Assembly (NCBI RefSeq): GCF_017353255.1
Contig: NZ_JAFMYU010000019.1
Location: 81,088-145,087, forward strand
Source: Fibrella aquatilis
GTDB taxonomy: Bacteria > Bacteroidota > Bacteroidia > Cytophagales > Spirosomataceae
Direction: 5' to 3'
DNA: 64,000 nt
In this document: positions 26,637 through 34,860 of the stretch, in pieces
Layout of the letters: each line of letters starts with the position of its first letter
How positions within the stretch are numbered: the stretch's first letter is position 1
Notes under the pieces: generated by a model
Seen by the model: only the letters and a program-made list of their open reading frames with translations
Told to the model about the DNA's origin: nothing
Databases searched by the model: none
Translations under genes and position numbers: made by a program

Positions 26637-27275
26637 ATGGACACACCCATTCCTTTCTTTCCCCTCGGCCTGGTGGTTTACCCCGGCGAAGACCTCAATC
26701 TACACGTATTTGAGCCGCGCTATCGGCAGCTCATCAACGAATGCCTGGAAGAAGAAAAAGCTTTTGGCATCCCCGCCTTCATCGACAACAAACTGCCCGG
26801 CTATGGTACCGAAGTACATGTAACGATGCTTCATCAGCGCTACGATGACGGGCGTATGGACGTGAAAACCAAGGGCTTACGCGTGTTCAAGATGAACGAA
26901 TTTCAAAATCCGCTGCCGGGCAAGCTCTACGCCGGGGGTACCGTTCAGTTTGTGCTGCCCGCCCCTGACCCTACGCCCAATCAGTACCTCAACGCCCTGC
27001 TCGACCGGCTGGGGCGGCTCTACGACCTATTGCAGATCGAGACCGATTACGACCCTAAGAAAGGGGCCGATTTTTCGTACCGCATCAGCCATAAAGTAGG
27101 CCTGTCTATTGAGCAGGAATATGAGATTTTAACCCTCGACCGCGAGTCTGACCGGCAGCAACTGCTTATTCAGCACCTCGACAAAGTCATTCCCGTAGTA
27201 GCCGACATGGAACGCACCAAAGAACGCATCCGGTTGAATGGGCACTTTAAAAATTTAGACCCGCTTACGTTCTAA
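26637..27275 (+). CDS. Lon N-terminal substrate-binding domain protein
   Basis: 212 aa. PFFPLGLVVYPGEDLNLHVFEPRYRQLINECLE is the start of the Lon protease substrate-binding (LON) domain; there is no AAA or protease domain. Stand-alone LON-domain proteins are common in Bacteroidota and of unknown role, perhaps binding unfolded protein. Cytosolic. It lies between gldH and msrA. Confidence 0.85.
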   Translation: MDTPIPFFPLGLVVYPGEDLNLHVFEPRYRQLINECLEEEKAFGIPAFIDNKLPGYGTEVHVTMLHQRYDDGRMDVKTKGLRVFKMNEFQNPLPGKLYAGGTVQFVLPAPDPTPNQYLNALLDRLGRLYDLLQIETDYDPKKGADFSYRISHKVGLSIEQEYEILTLDRESDRQQLLIQHLDKVIPVVADMERTKERIRLNGHFKNLDPLTF

Positions 27276-27292
27276 ATCATCCGGTTGCTGGT

Positions 27293-27316
27293 TATACGTA
27301 TATACGGTTAGCTAAC
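27293..27316. promoter_or_regulatory. paired short palindromes upstream of msrA
   Basis: TATACGTATA (27293-27302) and GTTAGCTAAC (27307-27316) are perfect 10-bp palindromes set four bases apart in the 56-base gap before msrA. They could bind a regulator, for example an oxidative-stress one; this is inference only. Confidence 0.3.
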
Positions 27317-27331
27317 AAACCGATCCGATCT

Positions 27332-28018
27332 ATGAAACCTTACGTTGCCGTTGCCCTGTTACTTGCTCTGTTTTCGGCGGGCTGCGCTACCAAAAAAGCG
27401 GCCGATAAAGAAGCCCGGAGCGAAGCCAAAAACACCGCCATTGCCCCGCTGCCCGAACCCAAACCCGGCGAGGCCGTAGCCACATTTGCGGCGGGCTGCT
27501 TCTGGTGCATCGAAGAAGAGTTTGAATTGCTCAAGGGCGTGCGTGATGCCGTGTCGGGCTATGCGGGCGGGCCGGGCGGACAGCCTACCTACGAAGAAGT
27601 AGGCTCGGGTAATACGGGTCATGCCGAGTCGGTGCAGGTGTATTACGACCCCAAGGTGATTCCCTACGACACGCTGGCGAAGGCTTTTCTGATGGCCCAC
27701 GACCCCACCACGCTTAACCGGCAGGGACCCGACCGGGGTACCCAATACCGGTCGGTGGCGTTCTACCGCACCCCCGCCGAAAAAGCGTCGCTGGAGGCAG
27801 CTATTGCCCGGTTCAATGCGTCGGGCGAATACAAAGACCCGGTGGTGACGCAGGTAGTGCCGTTTAAGGCGTTTTACCCCGCCGAGGTGTATCATCAGGG
27901 CTACTACCGCGCTCACCCCGACGATTTCTACATCATGAGTGTATCAACGCCCAAAGTAGAAAAATTCAAGAAACATCTGGCCGACAAGCTGAAACCTGAA
28001 TTGGTTGATAATCAGTAA
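27332..28018 (+). CDS. msrA: peptide-methionine (S)-S-oxide reductase, lipoprotein form
   Basis: 228 aa. The catalytic cysteine is C56 in GCFWC, and GYAGGPGGQPTYEEVGSGNTGHAE plus the QYRS block complete the MsrA core. An N-terminal lipobox (FSAGC, C18) and charged linker place it outside the cytosol as a lipoprotein, so it probably repairs oxidised methionine in periplasmic or surface proteins. It is longer than cytosolic MsrA because of this leader. A terminator follows at 28074. Confidence 0.92.
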   Translation: MKPYVAVALLLALFSAGCATKKAADKEARSEAKNTAIAPLPEPKPGEAVATFAAGCFWCIEEEFELLKGVRDAVSGYAGGPGGQPTYEEVGSGNTGHAESVQVYYDPKVIPYDTLAKAFLMAHDPTTLNRQGPDRGTQYRSVAFYRTPAEKASLEAAIARFNASGEYKDPVVTQVVPFKAFYPAEVYHQGYYRAHPDDFYIMSVSTPKVEKFKKHLADKLKPELVDNQ

Positions 28019-28073
28019 ATTGCTTGAGTAATTACTAGATTAAAGCCGCTGTTTTAACTTGCCTGTACGTATC

Positions 28074-28110
28074 AAAAAGCACCCGTCTCCGATAGGATTG
28101 GGTGCTTTTT
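28074..28110 (+). terminator. rho-independent terminator after msrA
   Basis: Stem AAAAAGCACCC (28074-28084) with GGGTGCTTTTT (28100-28110), 15-base loop; the arm itself ends in five T. Confidence 0.85.
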
Positions 28111-28184
28111 ATTTACAGAAATGCCCATTGGATAACCTCAGAAATATATCTGGCGGTAACTGGTAGCGGGGCCGGTCGAATCGT

Positions 28185-28192
28185 TATTTTTG
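28185..28192 (+). promoter_or_regulatory. -7 promoter element for nrdB
   Basis: TATTTTTG matches TAnnTTTG, 64 bases before the nrdB ATG, so the leader would be about 58 bases. Confidence 0.4.
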
Positions 28193-28256
28193 TCTACCAC
28201 AACCAATTTTAACGGGCCGACCAGGCGGTCTTTCATCGCTAAACAACTCATACCTT

Positions 28257-29249
28257 ATGCTTACCGAAGTCAGTGTAGAACCCATTCTGGAAGAAGATAA
28301 AAACCGCTTTGTGCTGTTCCCCATCAAGCACGATGACATCTGGCAGATGTATAAAAAGCACGAAGCATCGTTCTGGACCGCCGAAGAAATTGATCTTGGG
28401 CAGGACATGAAAGACTGGAACGCGCTGGGCGACGGCGAACGGCATTTCATCTCGCACGTGCTGGCCTTCTTCGCCGCCTCCGACGGCATCGTGAATGAAA
28501 ACCTGGCGGTCAATTTCCTTTCTGAAGTGCAGTATGCCGAGGCGAAATGCTTCTACGGTTTCCAGATCATGATGGAAAACATCCACTCGGAGACCTACTC
28601 GTTGCTGATCGACACGTATATCAAAGACCCCAACGAGAAAGACCGGCTGCTCAACGCTATTGACACCATTCCGTGTGTGCAGAAAAAGGCCGAGTGGGCC
28701 TTGCGCTGGATCGAAAATGGCAACTTCGCCGAGCGGCTTATTGCGTTTGCAGCCGTAGAAGGCATTTTCTTCTCAGGTTCGTTCTGTTCTATCTTCTGGC
28801 TGAAGAAGCGGGGTCTCATGCCCGGCCTGACGTTCTCCAACGAGCTGATCTCGCGCGATGAAGGCCTCCACCGCGACTTTGCCTGCCTGCTCTACACCGA
28901 CCACATCCGCAACAAAATGGACCCAGCGGCGGTGTACGACATCATCCGCAACGCCGTAGAGATCGAGCAGGAGTTTGTGAGCGACGCCCTGCCCGTTTCG
29001 CTGATTGGCATGAACGCGGGCCTGATGAAGCAATACATCGAGTTTGTGGCCGACCACCTGCTGGTAACGCTGGGGTTGCAAAAGATCTACAACGCCACCA
29101 ACCCCTTCGATTTCATGGATATGATTTCGCTACAGGGCAAAACTAATTTCTTTGAAAAGAAGGTAGGCGAGTACCAAAAAGCCGGCGTGATGAGTTCAAC
29201 TACCAAAGAAAAAGAAGTCGGCAAATTCTCGATGGAGGAAGATTTTTAA
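28257..29249 (+). CDS. nrdB: ribonucleoside-diphosphate reductase small (beta) subunit
   Basis: 330 aa. Class Ia R2 with diiron ligands D76, E107, H110 and radical tyrosine Y114 by comparison with the mouse enzyme. The segments [28 protein letters not shown] and [19 protein letters not shown] are strikingly like the eukaryotic R2 protein. The C-terminus [11 protein letters not shown] is the tail that docks on the alpha subunit. Supplies the tyrosyl radical for dNTP synthesis. No alpha subunit gene is adjacent in the window. Two hairpins follow. Confidence 0.95.
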   Translation: MLTEVSVEPILEEDKNRFVLFPIKHDDIWQMYKKHEASFWTAEEIDLGQDMKDWNALGDGERHFISHVLAFFAASDGIVNENLAVNFLSEVQYAEAKCFYGFQIMMENIHSETYSLLIDTYIKDPNEKDRLLNAIDTIPCVQKKAEWALRWIENGNFAERLIAFAAVEGIFFSGSFCSIFWLKKRGLMPGLTFSNELISRDEGLHRDFACLLYTDHIRNKMDPAAVYDIIRNAVEIEQEFVSDALPVSLIGMNAGLMKQYIEFVADHLLVTLGLQKIYNATNPFDFMDMISLQGKTNFFEKKVGEYQKAGVMSSTTKEKEVGKFSMEEDF

Positions 29250-29311
29250 GTTTAACGTTTAATGTCTAAAGTCCAAAGGGCGCAACGAAGGTTATTCTCG
29301 TTGCGCCCTTT
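29250..29311. repeat. half heptamer element plus terminator-like hairpin R14
   Basis: Directly after the nrdB TAA come heptamers GTTTAAC, GTTTAAT and GTCTAAA-like words, then a perfect 14-bp stem (29275-29288 with 29298-29311). No matching outer right arm is seen, so it is like a one-armed member. A second hairpin (29324-29333 with 29360-29369) follows. Confidence 0.6.
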
Positions 29312-29387
29312 GTATAGTTTGCTGTCCTGTGTGGCGGCGCGTAGCCTAAAGCGCGAAGTCACACAGGACATGAATGCATCTAAAAAT

Positions 29388-29849
29388 TTATTCCTCTTCC
29401 GCGCCCAGCACTTCCCAGACTAAGTTCGATTCGTAGCCTTTGCTGAGGGCGTAGCGGGCTAATTTTTGTTTGACAATCAGCGGGTTATCGTCGCGGATGA
29501 GGCCGCGCTTTTTGTCGAGGAGTTCGGTGAGGCGGGATTTATAGTCGTCGGGGGTGATGTTGGCAAGGGCTTTGTTGAGGTTGTAGCCCGTGATGCCGCG
29601 CTGTTTTAATTCCTGCGAGATCTTGCGTTTGCCCCAGCCCATGACCCGGAATTTACCTCCTGCAAAACTGGTAGCAAACCGCTCTTCGCTCAGGTAGCCC
29701 TGCGTGATGAGTTCGGCAATAAGCTCTTCGGCATCGTCGCCGTAGATGTCCCATTTGTCCAGCCGTTTGCGCACTTCCTGCTGCGTCCGTTCCTGATACG
29801 CGCAGTACGAAGCGATCTTCCGCAGGGCATCTTTGAGGTATTCGGTCAT
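29388..29849 (-). CDS. recX: RecX family regulatory protein
   Basis: 153 aa from ATG 29849. Repeats of three-helix modules: ASYCAYQERTQQEVRKRL, ELITQGYLSEERFATSFAGGKFRVMGWGKRKISQEL and a third LARYALSKGYESNLVWEVL. RecX binds RecA filaments and modulates recombination. The frame runs on for 260 more codons in reverse of the exonuclease gene, but the family starts at MTEYLKDALRKI, so that extension is rejected. Convergent with nrdB. Confidence 0.88.
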   Translation of the reverse strand: MTEYLKDALRKIASYCAYQERTQQEVRKRLDKWDIYGDDAEELIAELITQGYLSEERFATSFAGGKFRVMGWGKRKISQELKQRGITGYNLNKALANITPDDYKSRLTELLDKKRGLIRDDNPLIVKQKLARYALSKGYESNLVWEVLGAEEE

Positions 29850-29913
29850 AGGTATAAAACACCGTTGGCCGGGGCGGGGTTCGGAACGGCGCTTACCGGA
29901 AGCAATCCTCATG

Positions 29914-29921
29914 TATTTTTG
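29914..29921 (+). promoter_or_regulatory. -7 promoter element for the exonuclease gene
   Basis: TATTTTTG matches TAnnTTTG; ATG is 36 bases downstream. Confidence 0.45.
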
Positions 29922-29957
29922 TGGCTTACCAGTCCGACCTGCGAGACATAGCCGACC

Positions 29958-30809
29958 ATGACCCATCACTTTATCCTGAAGAAGCCACTGGCCTTTTTCG
30001 ACCTTGAAACCACGGGCGTCAACCCCGCCAAAGACCGGATCGTGGAACTCTGCGTGGCCAAGGCTATGATAGGGGGGGAGGTGCAGGTGAAAACGTTTCG
30101 GGTGAATCCGGGTATTCCTATTCCGCTGGAAACGAGCCTGATACACGGTCTGTATGACGACGACGTAAAGGACGCGCCGCCGTTTAAGGCTATTGCCCGC
30201 ACGCTGGCACAGTTTCTGGAAGGCTGCGATCTGGCCGGGTTCAACAGTAACCGGTTCGATATTCCGCTGCTGGTAGAAGAATTTCTCCGCGCCAACGTCG
30301 AGTTTGACGTGAAAAACCGGCGGATGGTAGACGTGCAGCGCATTTACCACCTCATGGAGCCGCGCAACCTCACGGCGGCCTACCGGCATTTTTGCGGGAA
30401 AGAACTGATTGGTGCCCACGGTGCCGAAGTCGATACTATTGCCACGTTCGAGATTCTGGACACGATGGTGCAGCAACACCTGGGCCGCCCCATCCGCGAC
30501 GAAGGGCGCAAGCTTGATTTCGTCCTGAGCAACGACGTAGAAGCGCTGGACGCCATTGCCCGCAATAACAACGTAGATCTGGCCGGGCGGATGGTATATA
30601 ATGACAAAGGCGAGGCTGTGGTTAACTTCGGCAAACATGCCGGAAAACTGGTGCTCGACGTGCTAAAAACCGAGCCTGCCTTCTACGACTGGATGCAGAA
30701 AGGCGACTTTTCGCTGGATACCAAACGCCGCCTCACCGAAATCCGCCTTCGCTCATTAACGGGCGCACTGAATGGGACGCATTCGCGGGGCGCTTCACGG
30801 GAAAAATAG
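29958..30809 (+). CDS. DnaQ-like 3'-5' exonuclease with DUF3820-like tail
   Basis: 283 aa. DEDDh active site: D15 and E17 in FFDLETTG, D101 in FNSNRFDIP, H154 and D159 in AHGAEVDT. The C-terminus (about 232-270, VNFGKHAGKLVLDVLKTEPAF) resembles the small DUF3820 domain. It is stand-alone rather than fused to polymerase, so it may be an epsilon-like proofreading or repair nuclease. Its own promoter is visible; it is followed 44 bases later by nuoK with a separate promoter. Confidence 0.88.
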   Translation: MTHHFILKKPLAFFDLETTGVNPAKDRIVELCVAKAMIGGEVQVKTFRVNPGIPIPLETSLIHGLYDDDVKDAPPFKAIARTLAQFLEGCDLAGFNSNRFDIPLLVEEFLRANVEFDVKNRRMVDVQRIYHLMEPRNLTAAYRHFCGKELIGAHGAEVDTIATFEILDTMVQQHLGRPIRDEGRKLDFVLSNDVEALDAIARNNNVDLAGRMVYNDKGEAVVNFGKHAGKLVLDVLKTEPAFYDWMQKGDFSLDTKRRLTEIRLRSLTGALNGTHSRGASREK

Positions 30810-30818
30810 ATTTTATCC

Positions 30819-30826
30819 TACCTTTG
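30819..30826 (+). promoter_or_regulatory. -7 promoter element for nuoKLMN
   Basis: TACCTTTG matches TAnnTTTG and lies 27 bases before the nuoK ATG, inside the short gap after the exonuclease stop. Confidence 0.5.
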
Positions 30827-30853
30827 CCCGCACGTTAACATTCATTGGCACTT

Positions 30854-31201
30854 ATGCAACCAAACGACGTAGCGGTCACCATTCCTGAGGTTATTCAACA
30901 GATTCCGCTGAATTACTACCTCATCTTTAGCACCGCCCTGTTTGTCATTGGCATCATTGGCGTACTGACCCGGCGCAACGCCATCATCATATTCATGTCT
31001 ATCGAATTGATGCTCAACGCCGTGAACACCCTCCTCATCGCCTTCTCGTCGTACCGGTCAGACCCCACGGGGCAGGTATTCGTCTTTTTCATTATGGCTG
31101 TTGCCGCCGCCGAAGTGTCGGTTGGCCTGGCCATCATTGTCATGATCTATCGCAACATCCGCACCATCGATGTGGGGGTGCTCAACAAGCTTAAATGGTA
31201 A
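30854..31201 (+). CDS. nuoK: NADH-quinone oxidoreductase subunit K
   Basis: 115 aa, with a short N-terminal extension (MQPNDVAVTIPEVIQQ) over the usual about 100. Three transmembrane helices with conserved acidic residues in IFMSIELMLNAVN and AAAEVSVGLAI, part of the proton path of complex I. ATG 30854 is preferred over a TTG at 30845. It is the first gene of nuoK-L-M-N. Subunits A-J are not in the window. Confidence 0.95.
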   Translation: MQPNDVAVTIPEVIQQIPLNYYLIFSTALFVIGIIGVLTRRNAIIIFMSIELMLNAVNTLLIAFSSYRSDPTGQVFVFFIMAVAAAEVSVGLAIIVMIYRNIRTIDVGVLNKLKW

Positions 31202-31202
31202 A

Positions 31203-31300
31203 CCAGTTTGGAGTTTACAGTTTAGAGTTTTCAGTTGGCTGACGCAAACTTATTCTAGCGTCAGCTAACTGAAAACTCTAAACTGTAAACTCCAAACTGG
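31203..31300. repeat. heptamer inverted repeat R8 inside the nuo cluster
   Basis: Arms 31203-31245 and 31258-31300 are 43 bp with one mismatch; loop 12 bases. Six heptamers of SAGTTTN form (GAGTTTA, CAGTTTA, CAGTTGG) end in the core CTGACGC, shared with R4 and R7. It fills the gap between nuoK and nuoL. There is no T-run, so it need not terminate. Confidence 0.95.
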
Positions 31301-31316
31301 AACCCCTTCGGTTTCT

Positions 31317-33251
31317 ATGTCTCCTGATCTACTCTGTATCTTAATTCCGCTGCTGCCCCTGCTGGGGTTTGTCGTTAACGGGCTGGGTTTCCGCAAAGTG
31401 CCGACCAGTCTGGTGGGTATTGTTGGTCTGGCGGGGCCGGTGCTGGCGTTCTTGTGCGTCTGCCTGCTCTGGGGTCATTTCCACGCGGGCAACGACGCCG
31501 TTATTAAAACCACCCTCTTCGACTGGATCAGCGTCGGCGAGATGCACATCAACTTCTCGTTTCAGATCGATCAGCTCACTATGCTCATGCTGGGCATCGT
31601 GACGGGTATTGGCTCGCTCATTCATCTGTACAGCATTGGCTACATGCACCATGATGAGGGCTACGGCAAATTCATGGCGTTTCTGAACCTGTTTTTGTTC
31701 TTTATGCTCTTGCTGGTGCTGGGGTCCAACTTCGTTATCATGTTTATTGGCTGGGAAGGCGTGGGGCTTTGTTCGTACCTGCTCATCGGCTTCTGGAACA
31801 CCAACACGAGTTACAACAACGCCGCCCGCAAAGCCTTTGTCATGAACCGCATTGGTGACCTGGGCTTTTTGCTGGGCATTTTCACGATTATGACCACGTT
31901 CGGCTCGGTTGAATACACCGACGTGTTCGAACAGGTGGTGGGCATGGAGGTAGGTGCGCCCGTGATTCTGACCATTACGCTGCTGCTGTTTGTGGGGGCA
32001 ATGGGCAAATCGGCGCAGATTCCGCTGTTCACCTGGCTCCCCGACGCCATGGCTGGTCCTACGCCGGTGTCGGCGCTGATTCACGCAGCCACCATGGTCA
32101 CGGCGGGTATTTATATGGTGGTGCGGGCCAACGTACTCTTTAGCATGGCCCCGCTCACGCTCGACATTATCGGCGGCATTGCCATTGCTACGGCCCTGCT
32201 GGCAGCCTCTATTGGTCTGTTGCAGAACGACATCAAGAAAGTGCTGGCCTACTCTACGGTGTCGCAGTTGGGCTATATGTTTCTGGGTCTGGGCGCGGCG
32301 GCTTATACGGCGGGTATGTTCCACGTTATCACCCACGCCTTTTTCAAAGCCCTGCTGTTTCTCGGTGCCGGCAGCGTCATCCACGCCATGAGCAACGAAC
32401 AGGACATTCGGAATATGGGTGGCCTGCGGAAGTCGCTGCCCATTACGTTCTGGACGTTTTTGATTGGCACCATCGCCATTGCCGGTATTCCGCCCCTGGC
32501 CGGTTTTTTCTCGAAGGATGAAATCCTGGCGCACGTCTACGAACACAGCAAGGTGCTTTGGGCGCTGGGTTTGCTGGGGTCGGCCATGACATCGTTCTAT
32601 ATGTTCCGGCTGTTGTTCCTGACCTTCTTCGGCGAGTTCCGGGGTACAGACGAACAAAAACATCACCTCCATGAGTCGCCGCTGAGCATGACGTTGCCCC
32701 TGATCGTGCTAGCGGTGCTGTCGGCAATTGGCGGGTTTATGAACGTGCCCGAAGTGCTGGGCGGACATAGTCTGCTGGCTGAGTTTATGTCGCCGTTGTT
32801 CGATCAGGCGCGGCAGGCCAACCCAGCCTTGTTTGAGGCTAACGCCCTCGACCACGGCACCGAACTGATGCTGATGAGCATTTCGGCAGGGGTGGCTATC
32901 ATCATGGCCGGAGCTGCCTACATCATGTACGTGCGCAACGCCGCCGTACCTGCTCCAGACTCACAGGCGCGGTCGTTGCCGCAGCAGGTGGTGTATGGCA
33001 AATACTACATCGACGATTTCTACGACCGGCTCATTGTGCGGCCCGTTCGCGGCCTGGGCGATGCCTTCTACAGCCTCGGCGAATTTGTGATCGACGCCGT
33101 AGTGGGCAGTGTAGCCTGGTCGGTGCGGAGCAGCGCGGGGGTGTTCCGCCGTGCACAAAGTGGCTCGATTGGGCTGTATGTGCTGTTGATGGTGCTGAGT
33201 ATCACCCTGTTTATTGCCCTGCGCTTCTTCAACTGGAAGGTGTTTAATTGA
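31317..33251 (+). CDS. nuoL: NADH-quinone oxidoreductase subunit L
   Basis: 644 aa, about 16 transmembrane helices, of the antiporter-like family. Key features: GWEGVGLCSYLLIGFW with the conserved glutamate, the LPDAMAGPTPVSALIHAATMVTAGI block with lysine/histidine path residues, and FSKDEIL. The C-terminus forms the lateral helix and final membrane helix. NuoL pumps protons at the distal end of complex I. It follows repeat R8 by 16 bases. Confidence 0.97.
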   Translation: MSPDLLCILIPLLPLLGFVVNGLGFRKVPTSLVGIVGLAGPVLAFLCVCLLWGHFHAGNDAVIKTTLFDWISVGEMHINFSFQIDQLTMLMLGIVTGIGSLIHLYSIGYMHHDEGYGKFMAFLNLFLFFMLLLVLGSNFVIMFIGWEGVGLCSYLLIGFWNTNTSYNNAARKAFVMNRIGDLGFLLGIFTIMTTFGSVEYTDVFEQVVGMEVGAPVILTITLLLFVGAMGKSAQIPLFTWLPDAMAGPTPVSALIHAATMVTAGIYMVVRANVLFSMAPLTLDIIGGIAIATALLAASIGLLQNDIKKVLAYSTVSQLGYMFLGLGAAAYTAGMFHVITHAFFKALLFLGAGSVIHAMSNEQDIRNMGGLRKSLPITFWTFLIGTIAIAGIPPLAGFFSKDEILAHVYEHSKVLWALGLLGSAMTSFYMFRLLFLTFFGEFRGTDEQKHHLHESPLSMTLPLIVLAVLSAIGGFMNVPEVLGGHSLLAEFMSPLFDQARQANPALFEANALDHGTELMLMSISAGVAIIMAGAAYIMYVRNAAVPAPDSQARSLPQQVVYGKYYIDDFYDRLIVRPVRGLGDAFYSLGEFVIDAVVGSVAWSVRSSAGVFRRAQSGSIGLYVLLMVLSITLFIALRFFNWKVFN

Positions 33252-33272
33252 TCTCAATCGTCATATGTCACT

Positions 33273-34742
33273 ATGCTTACGTTATTTCTAGTCTTATTTC
33301 CCGTCGTAGCGGCCGCAGCGGTTCTGTTATCTACTAATGCCACCGCCAAAACCACCGCCCTGGTGGGTGCCATCGGCGAATTGCTGATCGCGGGACTGGC
33401 CTTTTTCACCTTCGCTGCCAACGATCAATACCAGTTCGGTTTTGACTACGCCTGGTTTGAGGCTGCCGCCAACGGCACGGGCGGGGTGCGCCTGAGCGGG
33501 GCTATCGACGGCATTAGCCTGCTGCCGGTGGTGCTCACGGGCCTGGTTACGCCGCTTATTATTCTCTCGACGTTTAAACAGACCTACGCCCGGCCTACCT
33601 CATTCTATGCCCTAATCCTGTTTATGCAGGCCGCGCTGATGGGTGTTTTTGTGGCGCGTGATGGGTTCCTGTTCTACTTCTTTTTCGAAGCTGCGCTCAT
33701 CCCGATTTATTTTCTGGCAGCCATGTGGGGCGGCGAAAACCGGATTGCGGTCACCTTCAAATTCTTCGTCTACACCATCTTCGGTAGCTTGCTCATGCTG
33801 GTGGCCCTGGTGTATCTCTACCGCCAAACGCCTCTGGTCAACGGGGTACATTCGGCTGCCATTGCTGATTTCTACGCCCTGAACCTACCGGCAAAAGCCC
33901 AGGGCTGGGTGTTTTGGGCCTTTTTTATTGCGTTCGCCGTGAAAATGCCCTTGTTCCCCTTCCACACCTGGCAGCCCGACACCTACGTTGAATCGCCCAC
34001 CCCGGCCACGATGCTGTTGGCGGGCATCATGCTGAAAATGGGTGTCTACGGCCTTATCCGGCTTATTCTGCCCGTTGTACCAGAAGGTGTAAACATTTGG
34101 GGCAGCACCGCCATGATCATGGCGGTGATCGGCATTGTCTACGGGGCTATCATCGCCATTCGGCAGCGCGACATGAAGCGGCTCATTGCCTATTCGTCGT
34201 TTTCGCACGTGGGCCTGATGGCGGCGGGTGTGTTCTCGCGGTCGGAGATGGGCTTGCAGGGGGCGCTGATTCAGATGCTGGCGCACGGCATCAACGTGGT
34301 GGGCCTGTTTTTCATTGCCGAACTGATCTTGCAGCGCACCGGCACCCGGCAACTCGATCAACTCGGCGGCATCACGCGCAACACGCCCCGGCTCACGGTT
34401 TACTTCCTCATTATCCTGCTCGGCAGCGTGGCCCTGCCCCTGACCAACGGCTTTGTGGGCGAATTCCTATTGCTGGCGGGGGTGTATGGCTACAACCACT
34501 ATATCGGCCTGGCGGCTGGGCTAACCATCATCTTCGGAGCGGTGTATATGCTGCGGATGTACCAGAAAAGTATGTTCGGACAACCCGCGCCCCGCACCGC
34601 CGCTTTTGCCGATTTGGCGGGCAGCGATAGTTATGTGCTCCTGATTCTCTGCGTGTTTGTGTTCTGGATGGGCCTCTACCCCGCCTCGTTCCTGAAACTC
34701 ACCGAACCCGCCGTATTGAACCTTATGCAATTCATTAAATAA
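33273..34742 (+). CDS. nuoM: NADH-quinone oxidoreductase subunit M
   Basis: 489 aa, about 14 transmembrane helices. FYFFFEAALIPIYFLAAMWGG has the essential glutamate of NuoM, and FHTWQPDTYVESPTPATMLLAGIMLKMGVYGLIR is the family block. It is the second antiporter-like subunit of the membrane arm. Starts 21 bases after nuoL. The stop TAA (34740-34742) is followed one base later by repeat R9. Confidence 0.97.
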   Translation: MLTLFLVLFPVVAAAAVLLSTNATAKTTALVGAIGELLIAGLAFFTFAANDQYQFGFDYAWFEAAANGTGGVRLSGAIDGISLLPVVLTGLVTPLIILSTFKQTYARPTSFYALILFMQAALMGVFVARDGFLFYFFFEAALIPIYFLAAMWGGENRIAVTFKFFVYTIFGSLLMLVALVYLYRQTPLVNGVHSAAIADFYALNLPAKAQGWVFWAFFIAFAVKMPLFPFHTWQPDTYVESPTPATMLLAGIMLKMGVYGLIRLILPVVPEGVNIWGSTAMIMAVIGIVYGAIIAIRQRDMKRLIAYSSFSHVGLMAAGVFSRSEMGLQGALIQMLAHGINVVGLFFIAELILQRTGTRQLDQLGGITRNTPRLTVYFLIILLGSVALPLTNGFVGEFLLLAGVYGYNHYIGLAAGLTIIFGAVYMLRMYQKSMFGQPAPRTAAFADLAGSDSYVLLILCVFVFWMGLYPASFLKLTEPAVLNLMQFIK

Positions 34743-34743
34743 T

Positions 34744-34852
34744 GTTTATTGTTTGCTGTTTACTGCGGCCCGCCGCCCGGTCTTCTGTTGCTTCGCCCTC
34801 GGCCTACTGACCCGCAAAGAAACAGAAGACAGTAAACAGCAAACAATAAACT
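34744..34852. repeat. inverted repeat R9 with a one-sided GC-rich insert
   Basis: Left arm 34744-34796 and right arm 34814-34852 pair through GTTTATT/GTTTGCT/GTTTACT heptamers and TCTTCTGTT, but the left arm carries an extra 15-bp CGGCCCGCCGCCCGG that the right arm lacks. R5 has the same insert in both arms, R1 in neither. It fills the gap between nuoM and nuoN (ATG eight bases after). Confidence 0.9.
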
Positions 34853-34860
34853 GCCTTCAG

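Noticed and set aside
29850..30638. N-terminal extension of the recX frame to 416 residues
   Set aside because: It lies antisense within the DnaQ-like gene, which has intact DEDDh residues; RecX begins at 29849.
31341..32672. 443-residue open frame antisense to nuoL
   Set aside because: Its protein is His/Gln/Arg-rich low complexity, a by-product of the complementary strand of a membrane protein gene.
34753..34860. Extended nuoN start at 34753
   Set aside because: The extra residues translate repeat R9; NuoN family starts align with ATG 34861.
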